From Ganoderma boninense (taxonomy: Eukaryota; Basidiomycota; Agaricomycetes; Polyporales; Polyporaceae), in NCBI GenBank assembly GCA_002900995.3, contig CM035312.1:2775582-2839581 (forward strand): a stretch of 64,000 nucleotides of DNA, in the 5' to 3' direction. A model generated the notes under the pieces. It was given only the letters and a program-made list of their open reading frames with translations. It ran no database searches and was not told the origin of the DNA. The translations under genes were made by a program, and so were the position numbers. This document shows positions 1 through 11,647 of the stretch, piece by piece (position 1 is the stretch's first letter; every line of letters starts with the position of its first letter).

Positions 1-1156
1 CATCGAGAAGCACGCACCTTTTTCGACCGTCGAGGAGAGAGCCTAGGCAGTGGTGGTGCGATGGCGGCTGGCTGTTGAGCGAGCTGTTGCGCCCCGAGGC
101 CACGGCGCCAGGCGAGCTGTCTCGCGGAGGAACTTTACGGTCGATGTCTTCGTCAGCGGAGCGGTATGGACGTGCTCGTCATAGAGATGGCTCCGGGAGT
201 TGTTCGGGTCGGTCAGGGACATGGTACGGCTTCCTGTTCAGGGTGCCTATCGTGGTCCCATGCAGGACCTGGTCAGCCAAGCGTAGACTCGCTCATGACG
301 GACCGATAACGAGCTCGCTGTGGCCATCGCGTGGTCGCGGTACGCCTAGTTCGCAGTCCTGGTAGAGGGTTGTACTACGTAGGAACCTCGGGGACGGGGA
401 TGGGGAAGCGGGCCGCGGAAGGGCGATTCCGGGGAGCAATGTAGTGCCGGGATTCTCGGCTCGGGAAGTTATATACGAGGAATATACCGACTAGGAATAA
501 AATATGGACGGTGTTTCTCCCATTGCGATGATTCATTAAACGTGCTTCAGCGCGGTAGTTCCAGACAGAAACTCGGGAAGCCGAGAAGAGTCCGAGGCGT
601 CGAAAGCCATCTGCTCCGCGCTTTCTGGAACGACCGAAGGTTCAGCCACGCCGAAGAATACGCTTCGCCTTCAATCTGAGCTCGCAGAGCCAAACCACGC
701 AGCATGCAGCACATGGTCGACTGCATGCCGAATGGGGAAGATAAATCTTTCATAACTGCATGCGTGAGGAGTAAGTGTCACATGGTATGTCTTGCTGCCA
801 TTCGCAGTCGAGAAATGGCTGGCGCGAGTCGCAGAGGAGTTGCAGAGGAGATGTGGGGACGTGGCAAGAACGCCGGGAGGTAGAAGACCGGATGATTTAT
901 GTTTCTGAAAAAGCAGTATATCAAGCGATATAACGCGGTAGCCGAGGGGTCCGGCCCAGGGAGGATGAGAAGGACTGAAAAAGGCCGGGCCGGTGGCGGT
1001 GAAAAGAAATGATCAGCGTCTGGGCCGTGGCAGGCAAAGCGCGGAAGGAGAGGATCGTGACAGGTCTTGCTCTCTTGCAGTCCTCATCCAAGCCTGACTG
1101 ACGTCTTGGCCCCAGGCCCACCACTGACCGTCCCAGTGTTCTTTCTAGCCGCCTTT
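1..1156. other. No gene recognised
   Basis: Both strands were read and no open frame has codon usage, motifs or splice structure that I recognise. The short frames present are not supported by any family resemblance. The last part is the upstream region of the O-methyltransferase gene. Confidence 0.5.
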
Positions 1157-1164
1157 TATAAATA
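1157..1164 (+). promoter_or_regulatory. TATA box of the O-methyltransferase gene
   Basis: The sequence TATAAATA lies about 170 nt before the chosen start codon at 1334. Transcription would begin near 1190, which argues against the ATG at 1185 and for the in-frame ATG at 1334. Confidence 0.45.
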
Positions 1165-1333
1165 TCAGTCCGCAACATAAACCCATGTCAGCCGATACGC
1201 TTCCCCTTTTGCGCTCGGCCCCGAGCTCTTGCCCTCGGTCTTATCCTCCTTGTCTTTCCTCCTCGCCGTCCTCGACAGCAACGCCGCCATCCTTCTCAAC
1301 GGCAGGCACTCTACACGCGCCCTCGGCCACGCC

Positions 1334-4300
1334 ATGACCTTTGCTGCTCTCCGCGCACTCCACGCCATCATCGGCGATGCTCTCGACGACGTCGAACACA
1401 TTTACCGCGACGCATCTCACGACTCCCCGACTCCCACCACCCCCTACACCGTCCTCGCAGGTATATCTCCCTCCACGCCCTTCGTCCGCCGCGGCTCTCG
1501 GGACGAGGATGCGTTAGCAGGCCTCTTGCCCGACGAAGACTTGTCCGCATCTGTGGCGCGCACCCCCAAGACCCCTCTTCACCGCAGAAATCGCGAAGGC
1601 TCGGGAGGCATCCCCTTTCCCCGTTCAAACCCCAGCACAGACGCCGTATCTCGCGAAGCCACCCACCAGCTCGACTTCCCCGGACTCGATGTGGCCTACT
1701 ACCCCACAGAGAGCCACGATCCCGATGCTGACGCCGCAGAGTCTCTCGCCTCCCATCCAGACGTGATCGCGGCCACAAACCGGATAGTGGCTGCCTGCGG
1801 CCAGATCAGCGCGACGGTCCACAGGCCTTTCCTTACCCTTTGCGACGCTGCCATGGGTGTGCGTGCTTCCTCGAGCTTCAGTGCGAGAAGCTGTCAGCTG
1901 ACTGATTGAGCAGTACAATTTGCCTGCGTGCTTGCGCTTTTTGGAAGAGAGCCACACGGTCGAGATTCTTCGCTCTGCGGGTCCGCGTGGCATGCACGTC
2001 CGCGAGCTGAGCCAGCATGTCAGCGTCGACGAGGGCAAGCTCAGTACGTCCGCACTTCTCGCGATGCATGCATGATAGCTGATGCGCTATCCTCAGGCCA
2101 CGTATTGCGTTTGCTCGCTACCCATCACATTACTCGCGAGGTGCGCCCGAACGTGTTCGCGAACAACCGCATATCAGCTATTATGGATTCTGGAAAACCT
2201 TTGGAGGAGCTGCAGCGCACGTCCGTCGTATCTTTGTGTCACTCTTCGTTATGGAGCACTAATCAATGCCATCGCAGACCGCAGGAGAAGTACGAGGCGA
2301 CGAACGGCATTGCTGCCTTCATCAATCTATGGCATGTACCCATCATTCGGCCCGCTATATGCGCTATCTGTGACTGATAACGAACCCGCTAGCACCGACG
2401 AGCTCTTCAAATCCTCGGCATTCCTGGCTGACTGCTATCTTCCATCGCGTTTCGGGAAGGCAGCCGATGATGTCCCGCCGATGCACGCACCATTCAACCT
2501 TGCATTTGACACCAAGATCCCTTACTTCGAATGGCTAGAGCGGCCGGGCAACGAAATGCGCCTGAAGCGGTTTGGGCCTGCGATGACGGGGACTGCTGCG
2601 TGGGAGATCCCTGGTGCGGTACTCGTTGGTGCGTGCCGCTCCTCTGTGGTCCTGTCGCTTTTCTCAAGCCACCGCTTCATTTTCCCTGATTCACGACAGC
2701 ATTCCCGTGGCACGACCTTCCAGATGGCTCGCTTGTCGTAGACGTCGGGGGCGGAATTGGGTCGACGTCGATGCTCCTTGCGCATGCGTTTCAACACCTC
2801 AAATTCGTCATCCAGGATAGGCCGCAGGTGGTAGAACAAGGCGTCACCGTGCGTATATCAGAACTTGCGTGTCGGTTCCGTGGGGCGTACTAAGGCACAT
2901 GTGACCGGCAGGCATGGAAAGAAAGGTGTCCGGAGATGCTCGACTCCGGACGCGCGACGTTCCTAGGTCACGACTTTTTCTTTCCCCAGCCGCCACTCGT
3001 CCCCCCGGGCCCTGGGTCGACAACGACGACAGCCGCTGATCCGGTGACGCCTGCTGTCTACATTTTACGGGTGGTGACGCACGACTGGCCGGATTCCTTC
3101 GCCACAAAGTACGCCCTTGTCACGTTGTCGTTGTATGCGCTCCACCTGACCGGCGCCGAAATAGGATCCTTCTTAATCTGCGGCGCGCAGCCGGCCCACA
3201 TACAAAGCTCCTCATCGCGGACCACATACTACCGCATGCATGTGTCGACGACCATGAGGATCTGGATGTGAATGGGGAACCCCTCAAGCTCCCAGGGATG
3301 GTACGCTCCTTCGCGCCCGAAGGCTCACCTTTGCTCCCGAACCTCGGCAAGGCGAACGCGAATGCCTATTGGCTTGACTTGACGGTATGCGTCCTGCCAA
3401 TCTGTCGTGAAGCGTAGTTGATGCGAGTGTATGCGCGCTGTCTAGATGCGGGTGGCGTTCAACGCCCAGGAGCGCACGCTTCGCGAGATGGCGGCTCTAT
3501 TGTCAAGTGCGGGTTGGAAGATCGTAGACGTCGTGCACGGCGAGGACTCCCTGTTCGGACACATAACAGCCGTACCCACCGAGATCCCCGAAGCGTCGCT
3601 CAAGTTACTGGACTCGCCTCAAGCTGTATCGACACAGGCCACAGCAGGGAACCGGGCGAGGTCCGCGTCGACGAAGAGCGTGCCAGAGAGCGTGCGGATG
3701 AACAACACCTTCGGGACGCACACAGCTTTGCCGACCGAGGAGGCGATCCGGAAGCCGGCGCGGGTCAGGAAGGCTAGACGATCGCTGCTTCCATGGCTGA
3801 AGAACAAGCCCGCCCCGGAACCCAAGACCGCCAGTAGCTCCCAGCAAGTCACCCCCGAGAACCAGCCCGACGCGAGCAGCACGGGGACCAAGCCGCCGAA
3901 AGCGCACAGCCGGAAACCACGGCTGTCGATGCTGACGTCCCCGTCGTCGTCGTCGTCGTCGTCGTCCGGGCAGGACCGGAGCGCAAAGCCGCAGCACACG
4001 CGCACGGGCTCCGTCGTGCGCATCCTCTCGCAGGCGAGCAGGAGCGTCGTCAGCCTCACGCTGCACGACCCCGGCTCGAGCGCGGTCAGGTTCCGCGACG
4101 ACCAGTCGATCCCGCTCCCCGGCGCCGGCCACTCGCGCTCGCCGCGCTCCCGCGGTAGCGGCGGACGCAACGAGGACGTCCCGCCCGTGCCCCCGCTCCT
4201 GCCTGCGCTCGAGGTTGCGGGGCACAGGGAGCGGGCGAAGCCGATGCCGAGCAGGACGTCGCTCCGGAAGAAGGCGAGCCAGGTGTTCGGCTTGGGGAGG

Positions 4301-4609
4301 GCGTCGATGGCGAACCTCCGCGCGGCGGCGCTCGGCGGGGACAAGGACAGGGACAAGGACAAGGAGCGCGGTATGACGGGGATCGTCGGGGGGCTGGGGC
4401 TGGGGAGTCCCGTGCAGTCTGTGCCGGGTGGGATGGGGTCGGACAGGGAGAGGACGCCTCCAGAGGGGAAGGAGGCGAAGGGCAAGGTGGCGGGCGGCGG
4501 CGGGCGGGCAAGGAGCGAGTCGAAGGCGCAGTTGGGCGGGTCGTACGTCACGGTCGAGATGCGTCCGCGGGGAGATGGGTCGGTCGAGCCTGGGTGGAGT
4601 GGGGAGTAG
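1334..4609 (+). CDS. SAM-dependent O-methyltransferase with long disordered C-terminal tail
   Basis: Nine exons: 1334-1858, 1914-2043, 2097-2220, 2278-2331, 2393-2628, 2700-2848, 2912-3108, 3165-3384, 3446-4609. They sum to 2799 nt, giving 932 residues. The fourth intron (2332-2392) is GC-AG; the others are GT-AG of 53-71 nt. The N-terminal part with a winged-helix dimerisation region (around VEILRSAGPRGMHVREL) and the Rossmann SAM site (VVDVGGGIGS, about residue 367) are those of fungal caffeate-type O-methyltransferases. The HDWPD motif (about residue 462) carries the usual catalytic His. The enzyme core ends near residue 595 (SLFGHITAVPTE). The remaining roughly 335 residues are Ser/Arg/Lys/Gly-rich, with a Ser run and a KDRDKDK stretch, and resemble no domain I know. 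The start at 1334 is preferred because the frame has no earlier ATG. The substrate cannot be told from sequence; a small phenolic or polyketide hydroxyl is the usual one. Confidence 0.87.
3943..3967 (+). repeat. GTC/TCG trinucleotide microsatellite coding for Ser run
   Basis: About eight GTC units in the last exon of the O-methyltransferase gene encode eight consecutive serines in the disordered tail. The tract length is likely variable between strains. Confidence 0.8.
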
Positions 4610-7600
4610 GTGAGGCGAGGCGAGAGAGGGAAGAGGAGGAGCTTGGGATAATACACTGGAGCGTGGGGGCTACCATCGTCATCATCAAGGAGTCGCAGGC
4701 CTAGGGAGGATCACCTGCTTCTGTTGCTATCGTTGTTTGCATGTTGTATGCTGCTTACGCTCGTCGCTCGCTGTTATCGCTGTTGTTGTTGTTGTATCGG
4801 ACTGGACGCTGCTGTCGCTGCTACGCTACCTCACACAAGCCAGTTGTATTGTACTGTACTTTACCACGCTATACTTTACCTAGATTCCGATTCTTCGTGC
4901 TATGATGCTCTGACTCTCGCCGGAAGGAGGTGTCATTACAAGATATCATATTGCACGAACCATTCGCCTTCCTTCCTGCGCTGTAGTACGGGGAAAAGGA
5001 GGACACGTAGCTGGTCACATCACCTTCGAACTCTATTGCGCATTATAGCCTCCAATTATCTTTCGGAACTCGCTGGAGATGGATTGTGCGCATGGCTGGA
5101 GCGCTGAGCAGTGGCCACATCGGCTAAACCCGAGCGCCGGACCGGTACTTTCTGCCCTTGCATAGCTTGTTCTCATCCTCCATCCTTCGCCCACTCCGTC
5201 CTTTCGCTTCATATCCCGTCTTTTCAGAAGCAAACATCATCCGGTCGTCTACGCCCCGGGTTTTCCTCTCGTACATCCACCGCTCGTCTTAGGCTCCTCG
5301 GCGACTCCGAGTCCATCGCCAGCAGGTCAAATGCTTTGATACGTCCAGCGGCCGCCGCAACCAGCCATTCCTCGACTGCGGTCTGCCGCACACTCTTTCA
5401 AGGCGTGCTACTTGCCCCTCCTGCGCATATATTCACCTGTAATTAAACTTACCGCCTCGACGTGCGCAAGGACCTCGGAGCTCGGACTTGGACCCTACTC
5501 GCAGCCCGTGCCCTTCGGAGTGAGTGAGAACATGGACATGAACTTGAACTATCGCGGCGGCTCCGGGACGGTACCTGGGCGGGTGCCGTCGACGGTTCGG
5601 AAACTGACCATATTCCTATTCGTTTTCGGAAACCCGGCGCATACAGCACACAGGAGGTTTAATGATTACAGATAAAGTGAGTAGCACCGTCCAAGGTTTA
5701 TAGGTACCATCGTTCGCTGTAAAGTTTCGAATGCAGGAATCCGAATCCGGCTTCCCGCCGGCGGAATACCTCCGTGTATCACTCAGCGGCATAGATTCCA
5801 CGGAATGCGCCATGTTGCAAGGTGGATCGACGGAGGTGGAGGCCTGGTAAGTTTGGGGAGACAGGGTGGGAGCCCCGACCGCTATGCCTTGCCCATATCG
5901 TTCTTGGATAGGGACGAGGGTACGTGAACGTGAACTTGACGCGGACGCATACAGCTTGAGCTACTCCCTGGCTCGTTCCCATTGCTATCTGTGGCCATGG
6001 CATGTTCTCGTGCTCGTGGAACGTGTCGTGGAAGGGAGAGTACCTGTTCGGCGGTGCAGGGCGCCTACGCTGTGGTCGTCGCTCGACTTCGAACGTTGTG
6101 TTGACATCCTGGGGCGTAGCAGCGTGCAGTACTTTGATCGCACAACAAGCCCACCCAACGTCCGCGCGAGTCCATGTTGAGCTGCTCGCGAGTTGTCGCG
6201 CGTCATCGCTTGGGGGTACACCGCGAGGTCTGGACGGTAAGCGATCTCCAGATTCGGCCCTCGGCAGGAAAGCCCTGAGTGAAGGGCGACGCGAGGGTGG
6301 ACAAACGCTGCAGGCACTTGCGGCGTCGGTCCAGATGCGCCCGGCTAGCGACGTGTGGCCATAAGGAAGTCGTGTGCCCCCTGGCCGCCATCTTGTCGGT
6401 GGTTGTCCTCGCCCACGTCTGCGGCTTTGCCCAGTCGACCTTGTGGGTGGATTCCCGCTCTGGCCAAGGCGGTAAGAATGTCCTCCTTGCCAGCATCCCG
6501 ACTCTAAGCGTGCCGAAGATCCGCGTCGGTTTCATCATCGACGATGGCGCCGAAGGTCCTGCTACCGCGCCGTCGCGCTGCGGCGACGCGGCGTGGGGGA
6601 AGAACTGCCATCGTGGGTGTTCGAGGTCAGCCCATAGCCAATGTTGACGACCGCAGATGCGGTGACGAGCGTAAGTCTGCGGCAGAAAGGTTGCGAAGTC
6701 GCCCAAGGAGAGGCGGAGAGGGGATGCTGCATCCCGCTGGGATGCACCGGAAGTGAGTTGAATGGATGGTCTGTGCTCGAAGAGGAGCCCCGTACGGACT
6801 CCTAGGTGCCTCGGAGGATCGTACTATGTTGCCGGCTGTGCGGAGGTGGGATAAGATCCAGAGGGCTCATGGTGAGATGGCCGACGGTAACTGGGCGACA
6901 CCCTAAGGAGGAATAAGTCCACGCTGCATGTAACGATCTAATGGCGCACCTCACCTTCCGAGTGGATACTGGAACCCAAACTCCTGCTCTCCGGCGGCTT
7001 CCTCGCCGAAACGAAGCAGCGCGCGAATGTGTTCCCTCCGGCCGCGGGGCGGACCTTGAGTCCGTGGGCTCGGATGCCAGTTGTCGGGTGCCCGCACCGC
7101 TCTCGTCAGCGAGCAGAGCAAGCGACGATGCAAGATGACCTGCCTGTTCAAGCGCGTTAGCATTGAAGGCGTCATCGAAGTTCTTCCAGCCTAATATGCT
7201 TACTGTTCAGTTTGCGGAGATGCCAGTGACGTTGATAGAAATGAGCACTAAGACGGCGCTGGGGAAAGACTGAGAGCCATGTCGGAGAGCGCAACCGGAT
7301 TCCAACCGGCGGCCTAGTCCCCGTCTGCCTCGACAAACTGCCGCGAAGAGTGCAGGCCCTCTGAACGGCGCATGGTCGCATGGGGCCTGAGAGGAAGGAG
7401 GTCGCGGCACCGGCGAGAACAGAAGATGGCTACGCTCCATCCAGGCAAGCGGAGCGGGGCGCATTTTCAACGTATACGTGCGGAGGAGGGTCTGCGGCAG
7501 CCTGGCGCGGGGGGGGGGTCGATGAGGCCGAGTCCTTGCGCGATGTCTTCGGAAAGTCATTTTCTGTCAACATCGCAGCCTGCTGCTACGCTTCTGTCGC

Positions 7601-8784
7601 TCTGTGGACTTGAGAGTTGCCGCATTTCGACGCTGTCGCAGGGATCAGATGGCGGGTCCCGCATCGACTTCTTCCTCGGGTCGTGGCAGTCGGTCGCGTG
7701 CAGTGCGACGGCGGTCATTGCTGCCCCGCCGACAGATTAATGAGTCGCGCTATCCGGTGAGGCCGGTGGTTGTATCGATGGGTTGTGTGAGGGCGAACGC
7801 CCACCATCGACGAGGACAGGGCTGGTCCTAGAGCATGGGTCCATGTGTAAGAGTACGTTCAAGTGAACGGACGCAGATTCTGTAACGCACGACTTACCTC
7901 GTACGTGTTCCTCTGCCTTACGAGATACTAGACGGCTGGTTGAGGACCTGGCGAGAGGCGGTGGTGCAGAGGGATACGCGACACTCTAGCACGTCCAGAG
8001 AAGGTGGGGGAGAGTGCATGCTCGGCTTCGTTGCGGCGCCTTGGTCCCTCGTCGGAGGGACGTCGCGCTGCTCGGACCTGTACCTTCGATGAGCGCATGC
8101 CTACTACTGCGGAGGAAAGTTAAGAATAACTCACCATCGGAGGAGTATTTGCCCATTCCGTTGGGCGGAGGAAGCAGTGATGTGGACCATAGGGCTTCAG
8201 CGGCGGGAGAAGACAGCGCTGGGTAGAAAGACGACCCGAGTGGCGGGTCGGACATAGGTATGACAGGATGTAGGGGAAATTCGAGTGGGACGGGGAGGAT
8301 GGGCTGACGACGGCTGCATCCAGTTCGATTGTTATATCTTCCTGCAAACCAAAAACCTATGTGTTGTTTGGTAGAATGGCATTGATCGGAGTGCCCAAAC
8401 ATTTTCAAGCGTGTCAAAGGTTTTTCCAGTCGTTGAGAAGCCTTGCTTTCCTACAGGCATTGTCAGTCGCGAATCCACGTCTACTTTGTTTTATTCTTGC
8501 GCTCTAAGAGAGAGATATCGGCATCCCCCCGTCGTGTCTTGAGAAGACCAAGAGCGACTCAAAAGCCGCAAACACACCCACTATCCAAAGTCTCTTCACC
8601 AACACCGCTTGCACAAGAGGGAGGTCCGCCGACGATGTTAAGATGCCACAGGCATAACCAAGATTCAAGACATGGAATTCTAGCGAGCTTCAGGAGAACC
8701 AGCTTCAAGTGTTTCATTCTTCATACTTCTAGTACGGGGATACAAACGTATAAAGCTTGTTGCATGGCAAACAGCACAAACATT
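4610..8784. other. 4.2 kb without recognisable gene
   Basis: The stretch starts with CT- and TG-rich sequence (about 4700-4900). After that, only short overlapping frames on both strands are seen, none with family signatures or a convincing exon chain. I cannot exclude lineage-specific small genes or non-coding RNAs. Confidence 0.4.
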
Positions 8785-10244
8785 TCACCACCTGGAGCGC
8801 TGGATCTCGTACCTATATCCAAATGTCAGCACTCGGGTTAGGCGCGGAATAGAATAAGAACATACAACTCCTCCAAGTACTTGATCTCGTCGTCAGACAG
8901 TTCCTTCCCGGTGGTAATGACGCCGTCGACGCGCTCGATCTGTAAACGCTCACCATTAACATCAACTAACGCACCGAACAAACGAGGAAGCACTCGCCTT
9001 ATTCATGCCCACAATAGGCCCAGTGATCTTTGCGTTGAGCCACGCCAGCGCAACTTCGCTCATAGCCCACCCCTTCTTCTTCGCCACCTCCTCCACGCGC
9101 GCGACGATCTTCTTGTCGGAGTCGCGCAGCTTCCGCTCTATAGGCGTGCCCTTGGACGCCTCCAACCTAGGCGTCTCCTCGCCCACCGGTCGAGCCAAGA
9201 AGCCGAAAGAAAGCGGCCCGTACGCGATGACCCCGATGCCCTTGTAGTTGCAGTACGGAATCATCTCCGCTTCCTGTAATGGGCACAGCAGTCAGCTTCC
9301 GAGGGGACCATCACGCAGGGCTGGGCGCCGGTGTGCGAGCGCACCTCTGTCCGTAGAGGAGCGAGTGCTCGACCTGCACGCTGACGAACTTGGTCCACCC
9401 ATGGCGCTCCGCGATGTTCATCATCTCCGCAAGCTGCCACGTCTTCAGGTTCGACGCGCCGATGTACCGCACCTTCCCACTTTGCACCAGGTCGTGCAGC
9501 GCCAGCATCGTCTCCTCGGGCGGGGTGAACGGGTCCCAGAAATGGATCTGGAGCACGTCGATGTACGAGGTTCCGAGGCGCGCGAGTGACGCTTCGACCT
9601 GGTTGAAGAGTGCGGCACGGGAAAGCCCGCCCTGGTTCGCATACTGGCAAGGAGTTCATGATCCCGAACGTCGCGTAGCCGCCTGTAAGCTGGGTCGGGT
9701 CGTTCGAGACGACGAAGAAGGCCTTGGTCATGATGACGATTTCCTCACGGGGGATGTCGTACTGCGAACGAGGTGAGTGCCAGGCCATACCATGTGTCGG
9801 ACAGAGCACTATACCTTCTCGATGAACTTGCGGACGATCCGCTCGGACTCGCCGTTCGAGTACATATTCGCGGTGTCTATGGTGTTGATGCCACGGTCCC
9901 ATGCCGCCTTCAAGATAGGGAGCGCCTGTACACCGAGATAAGGCATGAAGATCGTGTACTTTAGTGACCGTGAGGACGACAACGACGAACGAACCTTCTC
10001 TTCATCGAGGACCCAGGCCTTTCGCCAGCATAAAAGAGTGAGCACGTGTAGATTAGTCGACCATGCAGATGCCACTAGTACTTACGAGCCACTGAGGGTT
10101 CCCAAAAGACATCGCTCCGAGCTGTGCACAATGTGTTTGATCAAATTGAACAGGAAATACTGTCGTGCTACTCACGATAGGTACCGAGACGCGAAGGCCA
10201 GACTTGCCCAGCTGGCGGTACTCGGCTTGGTTCTGTTGAGACAT
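8785..10244 (-). CDS. Aldo-keto reductase (copy 1), frame disturbed in the large exon
   Basis: An NADPH-dependent aldo-keto reductase that interconverts carbonyls and alcohols, probably cytosolic. Exons in gene order: 10244-10176, 10121-10086, 10018-9995, 9925-9815, 9761-9345, 9273-8998, 8939-8866, 8812-8785. The sum is 1035 nt (344 residues), the family length. The catalytic tetrad is visible: Asp and Tyr in [17 protein letters not shown] (about residues 60 and 65), Lys in EEIVIMTK (about 93) and His in DVLQIHFWD. The intron 8940-8997 is GC-AG. Inside the 417-nt exon the family reading frame shifts near 9646 (one extra base) and shifts back near 9353 (one missing base, C/G run before the donor). 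The two cancel in length, leaving about 98 codons out of frame. The family resembles the fungal aryl-alcohol-dehydrogenase/norsolorinic-acid-reductase-like AKRs. Its neighbour on the same strand is the DUF6534 gene. Confidence 0.85.
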
Positions 10245-10302
10245 GCTGCACTAGTGTTGAGGCGTTGGATATGATGGGGGTTGTCCGTGTCGACTGATGG
10301 TC

Positions 10303-10310
10303 CTTATATA
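10303..10310 (-). promoter_or_regulatory. TATA box of aldo-keto reductase copy 1
   Basis: On the minus strand TATATAAG lies about 60 nt upstream of the start codon at 10244. In copy 2 the matching site (near 24609-24615) has lost a base and reads TATTAAG, so the two copies may differ in promoter strength. Confidence 0.4.
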
Positions 10311-11647
10311 CGCTTCTCATGTTTCCTTCAAGCATGATCAGCTGCAGCGGCAGCCTGCCAAGCCCCGCTGACGAGACAGCATCTCGTTACTGATACCCTG
10401 AGTAAGCTGTTCGTTGCTGTCGGCCGCAGTCGGCCCTGCTAAAGACTGGCAAGTCGAGGAGGCAAGTAGTGGATCTGAGTGCCGCGATAGATACGTGGAT
10501 GAGTTGACGCCAAAGGAAGGTGTTGGACCATTGCCCGATCGGTTCAAGTAGGCGACTTTGAAATTGTCTCCTTTCCCATGACTTTGCAGGCCGTCGGCAG
10601 TGTCCGGTGCCGGCGGTTCAGTAGCTATAGGACGGTCCTTTGGCCTCTGATCTCACCAAGATAGGCTGCTTAATTTCTCCAGGCCAGTTCACTGGACGAA
10701 GACGAAGACGACAAGGATATTAGCCGAGGGCAATGTTCGCGTACGGTGTCATATCTGGGATGGATATCGCAAAGGACGGCCAGAATATCAGAGCATACTT
10801 ATCGGTGGGATTCAGTGCCTTTCATCTTGCCTCCCTGAGCCTCCCCAAAGCTTGAAGGACGAGTCCCCGGGGCCCGGACACTGAATGCGAAAATTAGGTG
10901 GGAATGTGTTCCTAAAGCTGATCCTATGAACACCCTCGTTATCACTTACGCGTGTTATAGCTCTCCATCCCTCCCCGCCCCCGCCCTCTAACATCCAACG
11001 GCAACAGCTTTAGTCTCGCAGGCCCTGCGATCCTCTGGCTTCTGGCAAGAAAACAAGGCCTGTGAAGGTATGTAACTAAAAGAGGAAGAATGTGGCCACT
11101 TCAATGATCGTGTATGGCAAGAGTACCGGGTGATGCGAGAACGATGTTTCGAGCTTGTTAACTGAGCTAGTGGTACTCTCTGTTGCAGTACTGGCAAAGT
11201 CTGTATGGCGGATCAGCACAAATAGTGTTCAACGTAAAACACTGTCTCAGTACTCAGCGTTTGTTCGCGCTAGTTCAAACAATAGCAAACATGCTGTCCC
11301 CCCAGAATCCTTTCGTCCGAGCCTTCGCGTCCCGTTTTGATCAGTACTTCAGAAGTAGTAAGGCATACAGTCAACTCCCTTATACCTGTGAACACGGGCG
11401 AAAAGTGCTGCGACAGTCCGCTGTAGAGCAGAGAAAAAGCGCTTCTATGCACTTGAAGACGGATCTCAGAGGGCAGGGCATCAGGACGACGGAGGCAAAT
11501 GAGACTAAACCAGAAGTGATTATGATATAGGTACTCGGGTATGTCATGGAGTCATTAAGGGCATAATTAAGGAATGCATGGTTGAACACTCTACCTTCGA
11601 CTTAACTTCCTCGTCGACGACCTCGCCTTCGCCCCACCATCCTCCCT
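10311..11647. other. Intergenic, no gene seen (copy 1)
   Basis: This stretch lies between the start of the AKR gene and the end of the DUF6534 gene. No supported open frame is present. Compared with copy 2 (24616-26001), small insertions and deletions are frequent, as expected for non-coding DNA. Confidence 0.5.

Noticed and set aside
1185..1334. ATG at 1185 as start of the O-methyltransferase
   Set aside because: It is in a different frame, closes quickly, and lies only about 20 nt from the TATA motif; no splice restores the frame.
3605..4656. Long antisense open frames (206 and 345 codons) opposite the O-methyltransferase tail
   Set aside because: They are GC-rich shadows of the sense coding exon, with no motif or splice structure of their own.
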